DNA of 34,792 nt from Acetobacteraceae bacterium. Lineage in GTDB: Bacteria; Pseudomonadota; Alphaproteobacteria; Acetobacterales; Acetobacteraceae. Of the stretch, positions 16,301 through 25,152 are shown piece after piece; position 1 is the first letter of the stretch, and the number at the start of each line of letters is the position of its first letter. The notes under the pieces are model-generated. The model made no database searches, had not been told where the DNA came from, and saw only the letters and a list, made by a program, of their open reading frames with translations. The stretch spans positions 1 through 34,792 of the forward strand of contig SHWN01000009.1 in the NCBI GenBank assembly GCA_009693795.1, in the 5' to 3' direction. The position numbers and the translations under genes are program-made.

Positions 16301-17350
16301 ATGTCCGATACCGCCGAGGCCGAATTTCTCGACATTCCGGAAATGGATGAAGATGCCTGGGCCGACTATGTGGAGGCTCAGGGCTGGACCGATGGCCTGC
16401 CTTTGGTGGTGCCATCGGAGCCTGCGGTGGCACGCATGATGGACGGCGCGCGCGGCGATAACGAGCCGTTCGCGGCGATCACACCCCGCCAGATGGTCCC
16501 AACCCTCCGCGGCCTGGCCGCCAATGCGGTGATGGCCGGTTGTCGGCCGAGCTATTTTCCGGCGGTTCTGGCCGCACTGCGCGGCGTGCTGGTGGCCGAT
16601 TACAATCTACACGGTTCCCTGGCGACGACGCATTCCTGCACGCCAATGGTGATGGTGAACGGACCGCTACGACAGGCCCTGAACATCAATTGCGGCACCA
16701 ACTGCTTCGGCCAGGGCTGGCGAGCCAATGCCGCCATCGGCCGCGCGCTGCAACTGATCCTACTCAATATCGGCGGCGCGAAACCGGCGGTGATGGACCG
16801 TTCCACTTTCGGATCTTCCGCCAAATACACATTCTGCTTTGGCGAAAATGAGGAGGAGAATCCCTTCGCGCCTTATCATGTCCGCCAGGGTTTTAGCGCC
16901 GATGAAAGCGTGGTGACGGTGATGTCGGCGGAACCCAACCATAACCTGAATGACCATGGCAGCACGACAGGCGAAGGCCTACTAACCACCTTTGCCGGCG
17001 CCATCGCCTCCCCGGCTGCGAACACGGCCTCCGCCAAAGGGCCGTATTTCATCATCTTCGGGCCGGAGCACGCGGCCACCCTGGCGCGCGATAACTGGAC
17101 GGTAGAAAAAATCCAGCAATTCCTGTTCGAAACCGCGCGGATCCCCGTGGCGCAGGTGTCGCGGGAAAATCAGGCGATCTATGCCACTGCCGGCCATGTT
17201 CCGGAAAACAACGCCTTCAAGACAGCCCCAACGGCCGAAGATATCCATGTTGCGGTCGCCGGCGGAGCGGGCAAGCATTCGGCCTGGATCCCGTCCTTCG
17301 GCGGCACGGCGGCGATTTCCATCCGCGTGAAGCCGCCAGCTGCCGGATGA
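16301..17350 (+). CDS. Protein of unknown function in the selenoprotein cluster (paralogue 1)
   Basis: A 349-residue cytoplasmic-looking protein with no signal peptide or membrane helix. I do not recognise a characterised family. It is clearly homologous to the next gene: both share DGLP-VVP near residue 31, AGCRP (Cys81), a G-T-N-C block (132-135) running into RANA-IGRAL and NIGGA, then AKY (174-176), and EDIH followed by GGAG near the C-terminus. This copy has additional cysteines: His111-Ser-Cys113-Thr-Pro, Cys131 (giving C-G-T-N-C) and Cys179. The many conserved Cys and His residues suggest metal or redox chemistry, which is inference. AGGAGG (16290-16295) sets the start. It overlaps the next gene by four bases. 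Confidence 0.88.
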   Translation: MSDTAEAEFLDIPEMDEDAWADYVEAQGWTDGLPLVVPSEPAVARMMDGARGDNEPFAAITPRQMVPTLRGLAANAVMAGCRPSYFPAVLAALRGVLVADYNLHGSLATTHSCTPMVMVNGPLRQALNINCGTNCFGQGWRANAAIGRALQLILLNIGGAKPAVMDRSTFGSSAKYTFCFGENEEENPFAPYHVRQGFSADESVVTVMSAEPNHNLNDHGSTTGEGLLTTFAGAIASPAANTASAKGPYFIIFGPEHAATLARDNWTVEKIQQFLFETARIPVAQVSRENQAIYATAGHVPENNAFKTAPTAEDIHVAVAGGAGKHSAWIPSFGGTAAISIRVKPPAAG

Positions 17351-18351
17351 GTATTCGCACCATCCAGGTCGGCGATCGCGAGGCGCCATTGTTTAGCGCC
17401 GATGCCGATTGGGATACCGCCCAGGCAAAGCTGCTCGACGCAGCGTTGGCGGACGGGCTACCAGTCGTGGTGCCGACCGAGGCGCGCCTGAGCACCATGC
17501 TGGCCGGGCGCGACCCGGATCTCGGGTACGGCTTCATGCCGCCCTTATTTGGGGAAATCACGGCAGCTTCCATCGCCTATTGCTGCGTCATCGCGGGCTG
17601 TCGTCCGAAAGAGTTTTCCGTGGTGCTGGAAGCCGCCATCGCCACGTTGGAGCCGGAATTCAATCTGCTGGGCATTCAAACCACCACCGGCACGCCCACC
17701 GCCGCCGTGCTGGTGCATGGCCCCGCCGTGGTCGCGCTGGGAATGAATGCGGGCACCAACTGCCTCGGCCCCGGCAATCGCGCCAATGCGTGCATTGGCC
17801 GCGCGCTGCGCCTGGTCCTCACCAATATCGGCGGCGCGCGGCCGCTGATCGGCGACATGGCGACGATGGGTCAGCCGGCCAAATACGGTCTCGCCTTTGC
17901 CGAGGGTGAGCATGCCCTCGTCCGCCCACTGCACGCACGGCGCGGCCTGGATGCAGGTGAAAGTGCCGTCACCGTCATCGGTCTCTCCGGCACGATCGAG
18001 GTGCTGCCCGAAGCCGGCGCCAGCACACCGGAAGCCGTGCTGCGCCCTGCGCTGGCCGCCATGCAAGGAGCGCGCGAAGCCGCATTCGGCGGTCGCCACC
18101 GCGACCTCGGCGAACAATTCCTGCTGCTGCCACCGGAAATGGCCGATATTTTCGTCGCAGCGGGCTGGACGTTGGAACAAGCGCAGGCATTTCTGCAACG
18201 TCAGTCCGGTACCGAACGACCAATCGCGCGCGCACCGGAAGATATTCATATTATCCTCACCGGCGGAGCTGGCGTAAAAATGACCTGCCTGGTTCCCTGG
18301 GGCGGTGGCACGATGTGCGCAACACGACGCCTACCGGGGATATCCGCCTAA
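17347..18351 (+). CDS. Protein of unknown function in the selenoprotein cluster (paralogue 2)
   Basis: A 334-residue homologue of the preceding gene, overlapping it as ATGA (17347-17350), so translation is coupled. It keeps AGCRP (Cys85), the GTNC block (Cys139), RANA-IGRAL, NIGGA, AKY and the C-terminal EDIH-GGAG. It lacks the first copy's His-Ser-Cys-Thr-Pro (here Thr-Thr-Gly-Thr-Pro) and the extra Cys before GTNC (here Asn-Ala-Gly-Thr-Asn-Cys). One copy may thus carry the active residues while the other is a structural or altered-specificity subunit of a heteromer. No signal peptide or membrane segment is seen. Its place after selB, a reductase and a UGSC selenoprotein suggests a shared pathway; the substrate is unknown. 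Confidence 0.88.
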   Translation: MSIRTIQVGDREAPLFSADADWDTAQAKLLDAALADGLPVVVPTEARLSTMLAGRDPDLGYGFMPPLFGEITAASIAYCCVIAGCRPKEFSVVLEAAIATLEPEFNLLGIQTTTGTPTAAVLVHGPAVVALGMNAGTNCLGPGNRANACIGRALRLVLTNIGGARPLIGDMATMGQPAKYGLAFAEGEHALVRPLHARRGLDAGESAVTVIGLSGTIEVLPEAGASTPEAVLRPALAAMQGAREAAFGGRHRDLGEQFLLLPPEMADIFVAAGWTLEQAQAFLQRQSGTERPIARAPEDIHIILTGGAGVKMTCLVPWGGGTMCATRRLPGISA

Positions 18352-18395
18352 GCCGCCATCGATTATCGCGCTGAGGCCCATCGCGACCCTAGTCC

Positions 18396-19027
18396 GTGCC
18401 GTTGGCACAGGTGGATGTTAGCCATCCTTGCCTCTACCAGGACGACACCTGGGGCGGCTTCTTCGCGCGGCTGCGCGCCGAGGATCCGGTGCATTTCGCG
18501 AACAACTCCATGTATGGCCCGTACTGGTCCGTGACGAAATATCACGACATTCTGCAGGTCGGTAATCGCACCAAATTTATTCCTCGGACGCATCTCTGGG
18601 GGGTATCGCGATCAAGGATGTGCCGCTCGCGTTCCGTAAGGAAAGTTTCATCGCCATGGTCCCTTCGGTGCATGACGAACGAAGAAAAACAGTCAACCCC
18701 ATCGTCGCCCCACCCAATCTAATGAAACTTTCGGGCACGATCCGCAAACGTGCCTGCCGCATCCCCAATGACTTTCCGCACGGTAAAATATACGACTAGA
18801 TCGATCGCGTGTTCGTGGAGCTCACCACGCGGATGCAGTCCACATTGTTTGATTTTCCGTTCGAGAAACGGCGCATCCTGACCCATTGGTCGAACGTCGC
18901 GACGGTGAATACCCGCGCCGAGACCGAGATCGACTCCGAAGCCAAGCGCGAGGCCGTGCTGCGACAGATAGTGGCCTATTTCATCGATATCTGGCGCATT
19001 CGTGCCGCCCCCCCGCACCGGATTTGA
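18396..19027 (+). pseudogene. Decayed cytochrome P450, CYP153-like, N-terminal half
   Basis: CYP153 enzymes hydroxylate terminal carbons of alkanes. The first piece, from GTG 18396, reads LRAEDPVHFANNSMYGPYWSV and continues TKYHDILQV. A frame change near 18597-18607 leads to a second piece with FIAMVPSVHDERRKTVNPIV, a TAG at 18797-18799 in place of the usual Trp of the family's F-D-W-V-D-R-V, then VELTTRMQSTLFDFPFEKRR and an end at 19027. The C-terminal half with the haem-ligating Cys is missing. An IS630 transposase relic starts just after, so an insertion probably cut the gene. It lies 45 bases after the selenoprotein cluster on the same strand. Confidence 0.82.
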
Positions 19028-19053
19028 TTTCCATGCGAGAGCGTGATCGTCGC

Positions 19054-19250
19054 AATTTGAACCGTATCCGGCATGACAAACGTAGTTTGCGTACTCGGTC
19101 TGGCTAAATTGGTTAAGCAGTTTACCAGTACGGTGCCAAACGGCAGCGATGGATCGTTCATCGGCTTTTCGGAACAGGGTTTTTAGTCAGGCGAAGACTT
19201 GCTCGATCGGGTTTAGGTTCGGGCTATAAGGCGGCAGGAACAGCCGTCAG
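19054..19250 (-). mobile_element. IS630-family transposase relic (C-terminal end only)
   Basis: On the minus strand the sequence reads FLPPYSPNLNPIEQVFA, an in-frame TGA (19187-19189), then LKTLFRKADERSIAAVWHRT and SQTEYANYV. This is the catalytic-Glu region and tail of IS630-family DDE transposases. The remaining protein and both ends of the element are missing or unrecognisable. It abuts the truncated P450, suggesting old insertion followed by deletion. The element is dead. Confidence 0.78.
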
Positions 19251-19287
19251 TGCAATAAAAGCGGCTCAGCGAGCACTGCTCCCTGGT

Positions 19288-19307
19288 GGGGGGGGGTAAA
19301 GCCCCCA
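19288..19307. terminator. G-run/AAAG/C-run hairpin downstream of the phosphomutase gene
   Basis: A nine-G run (19288-19296), TAAAG and five C residues form a short hairpin 49 bases past the end of the phosphomutase gene on the minus strand. It closely resembles the hairpin at 32387-32405, so it may be a common terminator type in this genome. Confidence 0.45.
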
Positions 19308-19355
19308 ATCTTACTTTCGTTAACTCGCCCCCGGTCTGGAGATTCTGCCGCATGA

Positions 19356-20762
19356 TCAATGCCCGGCGTGGCTGCCGGAGAAATCCGGAGCCGACAGGCC
19401 CGAGGCCGCCAGTTGAGCAATCAGCGCCGCCTTCAACCGCTCCAGCCCGGCTGCGTCCTGCGCTTCAGCGCGGGAGACCAGAACGGCCTGGGTGTTGGAG
19501 GCGCGCAGCAGCCACCAGCCATCCGTGGTATTCACCCGTACGCCGTCAATATCGGACACATCGGCGCCGGCTGATCGCAGCCGCGCTGCCACTTCCGTGA
19601 TGACCTGAAATTTTCGGACGTCATCGCAATCGAAGCGTACTTCGGGCGTATTAACGACCTGTGGCAATGCCTTGCGTACAGCCGAAAGTTTACCCTCCAT
19701 ACGTGCGATGATGCCGAGCAGGCGGATGCCGGCATAGAGCGCGTCATCGAATCCGTACCATTTATCGGCAAAAAACACATGGCCAGACATTTCACCCGCG
19801 AGTGGGGATCCCGAGGCCGCCATTTCCGATTTGATCAGGCTGTGGCCGGTCTTCCACATTTTCGGTGTGCCACCGGCACGGGTGATTTCGTCGAACAGGA
19901 TCTGGCTGGCTTTCACATCCGCGATGATGGTGGCGCCTGGATGAGTTTTCAAAACGTCACGGGCCAGGATAATAAGAATCTGATCGCCAAACAGAATTTC
20001 TCCGGTGTCGTCCACCACGCCAATGCGGTCCGCATCGCCATCGAAGGCAATACCGAGATCCGCACCTTCCGCACGCACACGGGCGATCAGTTGTTCGAGG
20101 TTTTTCGGCACGGTTGGATCGGGATGATGCGCCGGAAATGTGCCGTCAATCGTGCCATTCAGGATGTAATGCGTGCCCGGCAAGCCAGCCACCATCGGAC
20201 CTAACACATCACCCGCGGAACCATTGCCATTGTCCCACACCACTTTCAGCGCACGCGTTCCGCCATCCCAATCTTGCAACAGGCGCGCGATGTAAGCAGC
20301 GGAAACATCGGCGCTACGTTGCGACCCCACGCCATCCACAACATCGCCTTCGCGTGCCATGGTGCCGATGGCCAAAATATCGGCGCCGAAAAAGGGTTTG
20401 CGGCCCAGCATCATCTTAAAGCCGTTATAGTCTGGCGGATTATGGCTACCGGTGACCATAATCGCACCATCGGTGGGCAAGGTGGTGGCAGCGTAATAGA
20501 GCATCGGTGTCGGGCCGCAGCCGATCCGCGTCACCGCCATGCCGCCTGCGATCAATCCATCCACCAGCGCCGCTTCCATCGCGGGCGAGGACAACCGGCC
20601 ATCATAACCGGTCGCGACCGTCTTGCCGCCAGCGTGCGCCACGACGCTGGCAAAGCAGCGGCCGATGGCGAACGCATCTTCCACATGCAAGGTTTTACCG
20701 ACGATGCCGCGAATATCGTATTCGCGCAGCACGGTGGGATCGAAATTATGTTGGAATGCCAT
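19356..20762 (-). CDS. Phosphomannomutase/phosphoglucomutase
   Basis: Interconverts hexose-6-phosphate and hexose-1-phosphate (mannose and/or glucose) for sugar-nucleotide synthesis. The 468-residue alpha-D-phosphohexomutase has the opening [10 protein letters not shown], the phosphoserine loop [11 protein letters not shown], the Mg2+ motif FDGDADRIG and a C-terminal phosphate-binding domain ([14 protein letters not shown]). It resembles AlgC/ManB enzymes with dual specificity. I take the ATG at 20762 because the conserved protein begins there; a start at 20813 would overlap galU. galU ends 4 bases upstream, so the pair is an operon that turns glucose-6-phosphate into UDP-glucose. Confidence 0.95.
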   Translation of the reverse strand: MAFQHNFDPTVLREYDIRGIVGKTLHVEDAFAIGRCFASVVAHAGGKTVATGYDGRLSSPAMEAALVDGLIAGGMAVTRIGCGPTPMLYYAATTLPTDGAIMVTGSHNPPDYNGFKMMLGRKPFFGADILAIGTMAREGDVVDGVGSQRSADVSAAYIARLLQDWDGGTRALKVVWDNGNGSAGDVLGPMVAGLPGTHYILNGTIDGTFPAHHPDPTVPKNLEQLIARVRAEGADLGIAFDGDADRIGVVDDTGEILFGDQILIILARDVLKTHPGATIIADVKASQILFDEITRAGGTPKMWKTGHSLIKSEMAASGSPLAGEMSGHVFFADKWYGFDDALYAGIRLLGIIARMEGKLSAVRKALPQVVNTPEVRFDCDDVRKFQVITEVAARLRSAGADVSDIDGVRVNTTDGWWLLRASNTQAVLVSRAEAQDAAGLERLKAALIAQLAASGLSAPDFSGSHAGH

Positions 20763-20766
20763 CGGA

Positions 20767-21642
20767 TCAACAATCTTTGAGATAAGTGGACAGGAAAGCA
20801 CGCACCGCGTCACGCAAATCGGGGCGTTGCAGGGCGAAGGCGATCTGGGCTTCCAGGAAACCTTCTTTACTGCCGCAATCGAAACGGCGGCCTTCGCAGC
20901 GCAATCCGTGGAACGGCTGCGTGCCGATCAACTTCGCCATGCCATCGGTCAGCTGCACTTCACCACCCGCGCCGCGTTCCATTTTTGCCAGATGCGCAAT
21001 CACTTCAGGCATCAGGATATAGCGGCCAATGATGGAAAGATTGGACGGCGCCTCGTCAGGCTTCGGCTTTTCAACCAGTCCAAGAACCTCGGCGATACGC
21101 CCGTCGTCCACGCCAACGCGCAGAATACCATAGCGATTGGTGTGCTCACGCGGCACTTCCTCCACCGCCACGACATTACCACCGGTCTGTTCATAGACAT
21201 CGGCCAGTTGCTTCACCCAGGAGACATCCGCCAGCACCAGATCGTCCGGCAGCATGATGGCGAAGGGATCGTCGCCGACGAACGCACGCGCACACCAGAT
21301 GGCATGGCCAAGGCCCATCGGTACTTGCTGGCGCATCGTCACCATCGATCCCGGTTCGACGGTGCTGCCCCGCAACTGCGCCAGCGCATCGTCCTTGCCG
21401 CGTGCCCGCAACATGGCTTCCAACTCATAGGCGATGTCGAAATGCTCCACCAAAGCGGTCTTGCCGCGTCCGGTGACCATGCAGAATTGCTCGATCCCGG
21501 CGGCACGAGCTTCCTCGATGGCGTATTGAATGAGGGGCTTATCGACGATGGGCAGCATTTCCTTCGCCATCGCCTTGGTGGCGGGCAGAAAGCGGGTGCC
21601 TAGACCGGCGACCGGCAGCACAACCTTACGCAGTTTTTTCAT
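20767..21642 (-). CDS. galU: UTP--glucose-1-phosphate uridylyltransferase
   Basis: Makes UDP-glucose from glucose-1-phosphate and UTP for envelope polysaccharides. The 291-residue protein has the nucleotidyltransferase signature [19 protein letters not shown], the VDKP sugar/nucleotide segment, and GalU-typical stretches such as [11 protein letters not shown] and LPDDLVL. The start is at ATG 21642 (MKKLRK), where similarity begins; an in-frame ATG at 21660 adds only six residues. It is the first gene of a two-gene operon with the phosphohexomutase. Confidence 0.96.
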   Translation of the reverse strand: MKKLRKVVLPVAGLGTRFLPATKAMAKEMLPIVDKPLIQYAIEEARAAGIEQFCMVTGRGKTALVEHFDIAYELEAMLRARGKDDALAQLRGSTVEPGSMVTMRQQVPMGLGHAIWCARAFVGDDPFAIMLPDDLVLADVSWVKQLADVYEQTGGNVVAVEEVPREHTNRYGILRVGVDDGRIAEVLGLVEKPKPDEAPSNLSIIGRYILMPEVIAHLAKMERGAGGEVQLTDGMAKLIGTQPFHGLRCEGRRFDCGSKEGFLEAQIAFALQRPDLRDAVRAFLSTYLKDC

Positions 21643-21720
21643 TTTTCCGCAGATGTCCATGGGTGACGGCGTGACGCCGGGGGGGGATTCGCAGCTCGGG
21701 GCGGCGGAAATATGGCAGGT

Positions 21721-22179
21721 TTATCCCAGCAAGACGTCCCGCGCCTGATTCAGCCGCGCCGCGATCCAGTCGGAACCACCACGGTCTGGGTGTGCCGCGA
21801 CCATCAGGCGACGGTGCGCGGCCTTGATGTCGGCTTCGGTCACGCCTTGCTTGAGACCGAGGATCTGCAGCGCCTCCTCGCGGCTCATGCTGCCGGGGCG
21901 AGCGGGGGGCGCCTCTCTCAGACTATCCACATTCGGGCGGGAGCCGAAAACGCGATTGCCCCAGCGATTCCAAAGAATCGGTAACATCAGGCTAAGGGCA
22001 AAGATGGCGAAGCCGCCGCGCCCGGTGAGTATAAGCAGCAAGGCGAGCGAAACACCCGCCAGGGCCCCCACCCAGTGCAGCAAGGTCTTCACATCCTGCA
22101 CCGAGGCCCGCGCGAACCCGCGCATCAGCCCCAGCATCAGCAGTAAAGTTGCGCCGCCCAGCAGCAGCCAGATCATCAT
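21721..22179 (-). CDS. Membrane-anchored DnaJ-domain protein (TIM14/DjlA-like)
   Basis: A 152-residue co-chaperone-like protein. The N-terminal half has two or three hydrophobic segments (residues about 2-20, 35-52 and 56-71). The C-terminal half is a J-domain (about 98-152) with the HPD triad at 130-132, which stimulates DnaK ATPase. Such short membrane-bound J proteins are common in alphaproteobacteria and resemble mitochondrial Pam18/TIM14 in layout. GGGGAGCG just before the ATG at 22179 supports this start. An upstream in-frame ATG at 22245 lies inside the palindromic repeat and is unlikely. The partner is unknown. Confidence 0.88.
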   Translation of the reverse strand: MMIWLLLGGATLLLMLGLMRGFARASVQDVKTLLHWVGALAGVSLALLLILTGRGGFAIFALSLMLPILWNRWGNRVFGSRPNVDSLREAPPARPGSMSREEALQILGLKQGVTEADIKAAHRRLMVAAHPDRGGSDWIAARLNQARDVLLG

Positions 22180-22210
22180 CGCTCCCCGGCGGAGGACTGG
22201 TTTTAGAAAC

Positions 22211-22311
22211 CGTTTGTTCAGTCCGGCACCCTCCCCCCCGGCCACCCAACGAGCTTACACAGCTGTGGGTGGCCGGGAGGGGAAGTGGGAAGGTGCCGGA
22301 CTGAACAAACG
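22211..22311. repeat. Long palindromic repeat A (shared core with repeat B)
   Basis: Outer arms of 20 bases pair perfectly (22211-22230 with 22292-22311). Inside, CCCGGCCACCC (22237-22247) pairs with 22267-22277, and a 19-base loop remains. The core CCCGGCCACCCAACGAG (22237-22253) is identical to the core of repeat B at 30472-30488. The outer arms also share a partial pattern, AGTCCG-CACC. It lies between the J-domain gene and the end of the ABC permease gene. Confidence 0.88.
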
Positions 22312-22316
22312 CCCCC

Positions 22317-23162
22317 TTAGCCCTCCGGCATACGCAGGCGATAGAAGATTCGTGCCGCCATATCCAGGAAAAACCCTAACGCGCCGATCAGCAGCACCAT
22401 CGCCATCAGATCCGAATAGGCCAACCGGTCCCGGGTATCGAGGATCACATAGCCGAGGCCCGCCGAGACACCGAGCATCTCGCATGGCACCAGCACAATC
22501 CACAAAATGCCAATGGCCAGCCGCACCCCTGTCAGCACATGGCTGAGCACGCCGGGCAGCACAACATGGCGCATGGTTTCCCAGCGCGTCGCCGCCAGGC
22601 TGCGCGCCAATTGCAGCGTGCTGGCATCGAGCGCACGCACTCCGGATGCCGTGCTGAGCAGAATCGGCCAGACCGCCGCGAAGGTCAGCAGAAAATAGAT
22701 CGGATGATCACCTACCCCGAACAGCATCACCGCAATCGGCATCCAGGACAGCGGCGAAATCATACGCAGGAACTGAAAGGCGGGCGAGGTGGCGGCCTCC
22801 AGCGTGCCAAAACTGCCCACCGCGAGCCCCAGCGGCACGCCGATGGCCAGCGCGCAGGCAAGCCCCACAACGATCCGCCGCAGGCTGACCGCGATATGCA
22901 GCAGCAGATCAGAATCCGTGAGCAGCGCTCCAAGGCTAACCAAGGTCTGGATGGGCGAGAAGCGACGGGCAAAGCTGCCCGGGACGGTGAGCAGGTCTGT
23001 CCCGATCCACCACAGGGCAAAGACGATCACAAGACCGGCAAAGCCCAAGGCGGCGCGTCGCCAGGGCAAACGTCGCAGAACCACGCGCAGAAGCGGGCGC
23101 AGTTCGCGCCGGGGCATGGCAATTTTCGGAGTGTTACGAGACGTTAGATATTCTTTCGTCAT
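22317..23162 (-). CDS. ABC transporter permease, NitT/TauT (SsuC-like) type
   Basis: Inner-membrane permease of an importer for nitrate-, sulfonate- or taurine-like solutes. It has 281 residues, an N-terminal cytoplasmic stretch, then about six hydrophobic segments. The EAA-type loop is visible around AATRWETMRHVVLPGVLSHV. It resembles SsuC/TauC/NrtB-like proteins. It is the last gene of a five-gene minus-strand operon and overlaps the binding-protein gene by four bases (ATGA, 23159-23162). The repeat-A hairpin lies just after its stop and could end the transcript. Substrate is not shown by the sequence. Confidence 0.93.
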   Translation of the reverse strand: MTKEYLTSRNTPKIAMPRRELRPLLRVVLRRLPWRRAALGFAGLVIVFALWWIGTDLLTVPGSFARRFSPIQTLVSLGALLTDSDLLLHIAVSLRRIVVGLACALAIGVPLGLAVGSFGTLEAATSPAFQFLRMISPLSWMPIAVMLFGVGDHPIYFLLTFAAVWPILLSTASGVRALDASTLQLARSLAATRWETMRHVVLPGVLSHVLTGVRLAIGILWIVLVPCEMLGVSAGLGYVILDTRDRLAYSDLMAMVLLIGALGFFLDMAARIFYRLRMPEG

Positions 23163-24337
23163 GGCTGGATGGTTTCTCTGCGCGTGAAACTTTCCGGCGC
23201 GCCAAATGCAGAGAATCCACCGTTGGCGGCAATGGCATGGCGCACGAACCGGTCATCAGTCAGGTCGCGCGCGGCGCTGACGGGGTCGAGATCAGTGAGG
23301 AAATCGCGACTGCCTTGAAGCACCGTGGTTTTCAGCCGGCGGATGAGTTCTTCCGTATAGCTAGGATAGGGGAAGGGTTGGAAATCTATTCTTCTATCGT
23401 TCCAGCCGCCGTTCTGGATGGCACCGGATGTGATATAGCTGGCACGGTCCGTCTCGGCCGGAGACAGGACTTTGCCAAGCGTGGCCGGGGCATGCGGCGT
23501 ATAGCGATTGGCGCCATCCTTGGACAGCAATAGCACCGAATCCGCGCGGTTGGCGCGCGCCCAGAGTTGCGCCTTGACGACTGCATTGACCACTTTCTGC
23601 GACCAGTCTGGGCGCTGTTGCAAATCGGCCTCGTTCATCAGCATCACGCAGCAGGCATGGTTGCGCCAGACATCGCCGGTAAAACGCAGAATTTTACCGA
23701 TCCCCAGCAATTCGGCCGCCGCGTTGAACGGATCCGCGACGATAAAGCCAGCGATCTGCTTGGCCGCCAGCGCGGGCGGCATGTCGGACGGCGCCATGAC
23801 GATGAGATTGACATCGCGCGCCCCAATGGTGCCACCCTGTTGCGCCACCGGGTTCAGGCTCTGCGCGCGCAGCATCGCTTGCAACACCACGTTATGGATG
23901 GAATACCAAAACGGTATTGCCACCGTCTTACCGCCGAGATCGCCGAGGCTGTTAATTTCTGGCGCCACAGTAAGGCCGGACCCGCCAACATGGTTCCAGG
24001 CCACCATCTTCACCGGCGCCTTACTGGCAAACCGCGCCCAGACCGCCATCGGGGAAAGCAAATGAATGACATTCACCTGCCCTGACAGAAATGCCTCGAT
24101 CACCTGCGCCCAGCTTCGGAGCAGAACGGGTTTTTCCACAGCAATACCCTCGGCCTCGAAATAACCATTGGCATGCGCGAGCAGCAGCGGTGCCGCATCG
24201 GTGATGGGTAGATAGCCAATACGCACCGGCGCATTGCTGGCCTGCGCATGCAGGCGGCGTGGCGCCACCATGACCCCGGCTGAGAGTAGACCCGCGAGTT
24301 TAAAAACGTCGCGGCGCGAAAAGCAATTCAGACACAT
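23159..24337 (-). CDS. ABC transporter substrate-binding protein, NitT/TauT type, Tat-exported
   Basis: Periplasmic binding protein of the NMT1/SsuA-like class, 392 residues. The N-terminus carries a twin-arginine signal (SRRDVFKLAGLLSAGVMVA, then HAQA), so it is probably exported folded. The mature part begins VRIGYLPITDAAPLLLAHANGYFEAEG, typical of this class, and continues with LGGKTVAIPFWYSIHNVVLQ. It forms an importer with the permease (four-base overlap downstream) and the ATPase (32 bases upstream). The ligand is not determined; CmpA/NrtA-like length suggests an anion or small organic acid. Confidence 0.92.
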   Translation of the reverse strand: MCLNCFSRRDVFKLAGLLSAGVMVAPRRLHAQASNAPVRIGYLPITDAAPLLLAHANGYFEAEGIAVEKPVLLRSWAQVIEAFLSGQVNVIHLLSPMAVWARFASKAPVKMVAWNHVGGSGLTVAPEINSLGDLGGKTVAIPFWYSIHNVVLQAMLRAQSLNPVAQQGGTIGARDVNLIVMAPSDMPPALAAKQIAGFIVADPFNAAAELLGIGKILRFTGDVWRNHACCVMLMNEADLQQRPDWSQKVVNAVVKAQLWARANRADSVLLLSKDGANRYTPHAPATLGKVLSPAETDRASYITSGAIQNGGWNDRRIDFQPFPYPSYTEELIRRLKTTVLQGSRDFLTDLDPVSAARDLTDDRFVRHAIAANGGFSAFGAPESFTRRETIQP

Positions 24338-24369
24338 GAATTTATTCCGCCACGGTGGGTTCGGCCACT

Positions 24370-25152
24370 TTATTCTGCCGTTGGGCTGCGCATCGCCGCG
24401 CGCAGCGTTTTCAGAATGGCGATGCGGAGCAGGCCGAGATCCTCGACAAAATCCTCGCGCGGCTTGGGTAAATCAACACACCATTCGCCAATGATATGCG
24501 CGGGAGCACCGCCAAGGAGGAGAATGCGATCGGAAATCAGCAAGGCCTCGTCGATGTCATGCGTGATCAGCAAAGTCGCAGGGCGCAATTCAGCGACCAC
24601 GCGCAGCAACAGGCGTTGCATATTGCCGCGGGTGATTTCATCCAGCGCTCCGAACGGTTCATCCAGCAGCAACGCTTCTGGATTGCGCGCCAGGCAACGG
24701 GCCAAGGCGGTGCGCTGCGCCATTCCGCCGGAAAGCTGCGCCGGGTAATAATGGCGGGCCTGCGTCAGGCCGACGGCTTCGATGGACGCGTCGATACGGG
24801 ATTTTTTCTCGCGCGGATGGAGCTTCGGCTGATGTTTAAAATCGAGGCCGAAGGCGACGTTTTTTTCTAAATCCAGCCAGGGCAGCAGGCTGGGGTCCTG
24901 GAAGGCGATGGCGACGCGCGGATGCACCGCAGTTAATGTCTCGCCGGACATGCTGACTTCCCCGGCGCTCGGCGTCTCCAGCCCGGCGAGGATGCGCAAC
25001 AGGCTGGATTTACCAACGCCGCTGGGGCCGAGAATACTGACGATCTCGCCAAGCTGCACGGCCAGAGAGACGCCTTCGAGCACGGGATGCGCCGCGCCGG
25101 GGTATTGCAACGTAATGCCCTGCGCCGCCAGGGCTTGCGTGCGCGCCAGCAT
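24370..25152 (-). CDS. ABC transporter ATP-binding protein, NitT/TauT (SsuB/TauB-like) type
   Basis: ATPase subunit that drives the importer, 260 residues. Walker A is GPSGVGKSS (42-50), the Q-loop is in FQDPSLLPW, the signature is LSGGMAQR (140-147), Walker B is LLLDEP (161-166) and the switch His is in ITHDIDEAL. Its start overlaps the stop of the acyl-CoA-dehydrogenase-like gene (TGATG), indicating translational coupling of the flavoenzyme with the importer. Confidence 0.95.
   Translation of the reverse strand: MLARTQALAAQGITLQYPGAAHPVLEGVSLAVQLGEIVSILGPSGVGKSSLLRILAGLETPSAGEVSMSGETLTAVHPRVAIAFQDPSLLPWLDLEKNVAFGLDFKHQPKLHPREKKSRIDASIEAVGLTQARHYYPAQLSGGMAQRTALARCLARNPEALLLDEPFGALDEITRGNMQRLLLRVVAELRPATLLITHDIDEALLISDRILLLGGAPAHIIGEWCVDLPKPREDFVEDLGLLRIAILKTLRAAMRSPTAE

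Noticed and set aside
18797-18799. TAG in the P450 as a recoded codon
   Set aside because: The gene also has a frame change and lacks its haem-binding half, so simple decay explains it; nothing indicates TAG recoding.
19187-19189. TGA in the IS630 relic as selenocysteine
   Set aside because: No SECIS-like hairpin or redox motif; the element is a fragment, so this is a nonsense mutation.
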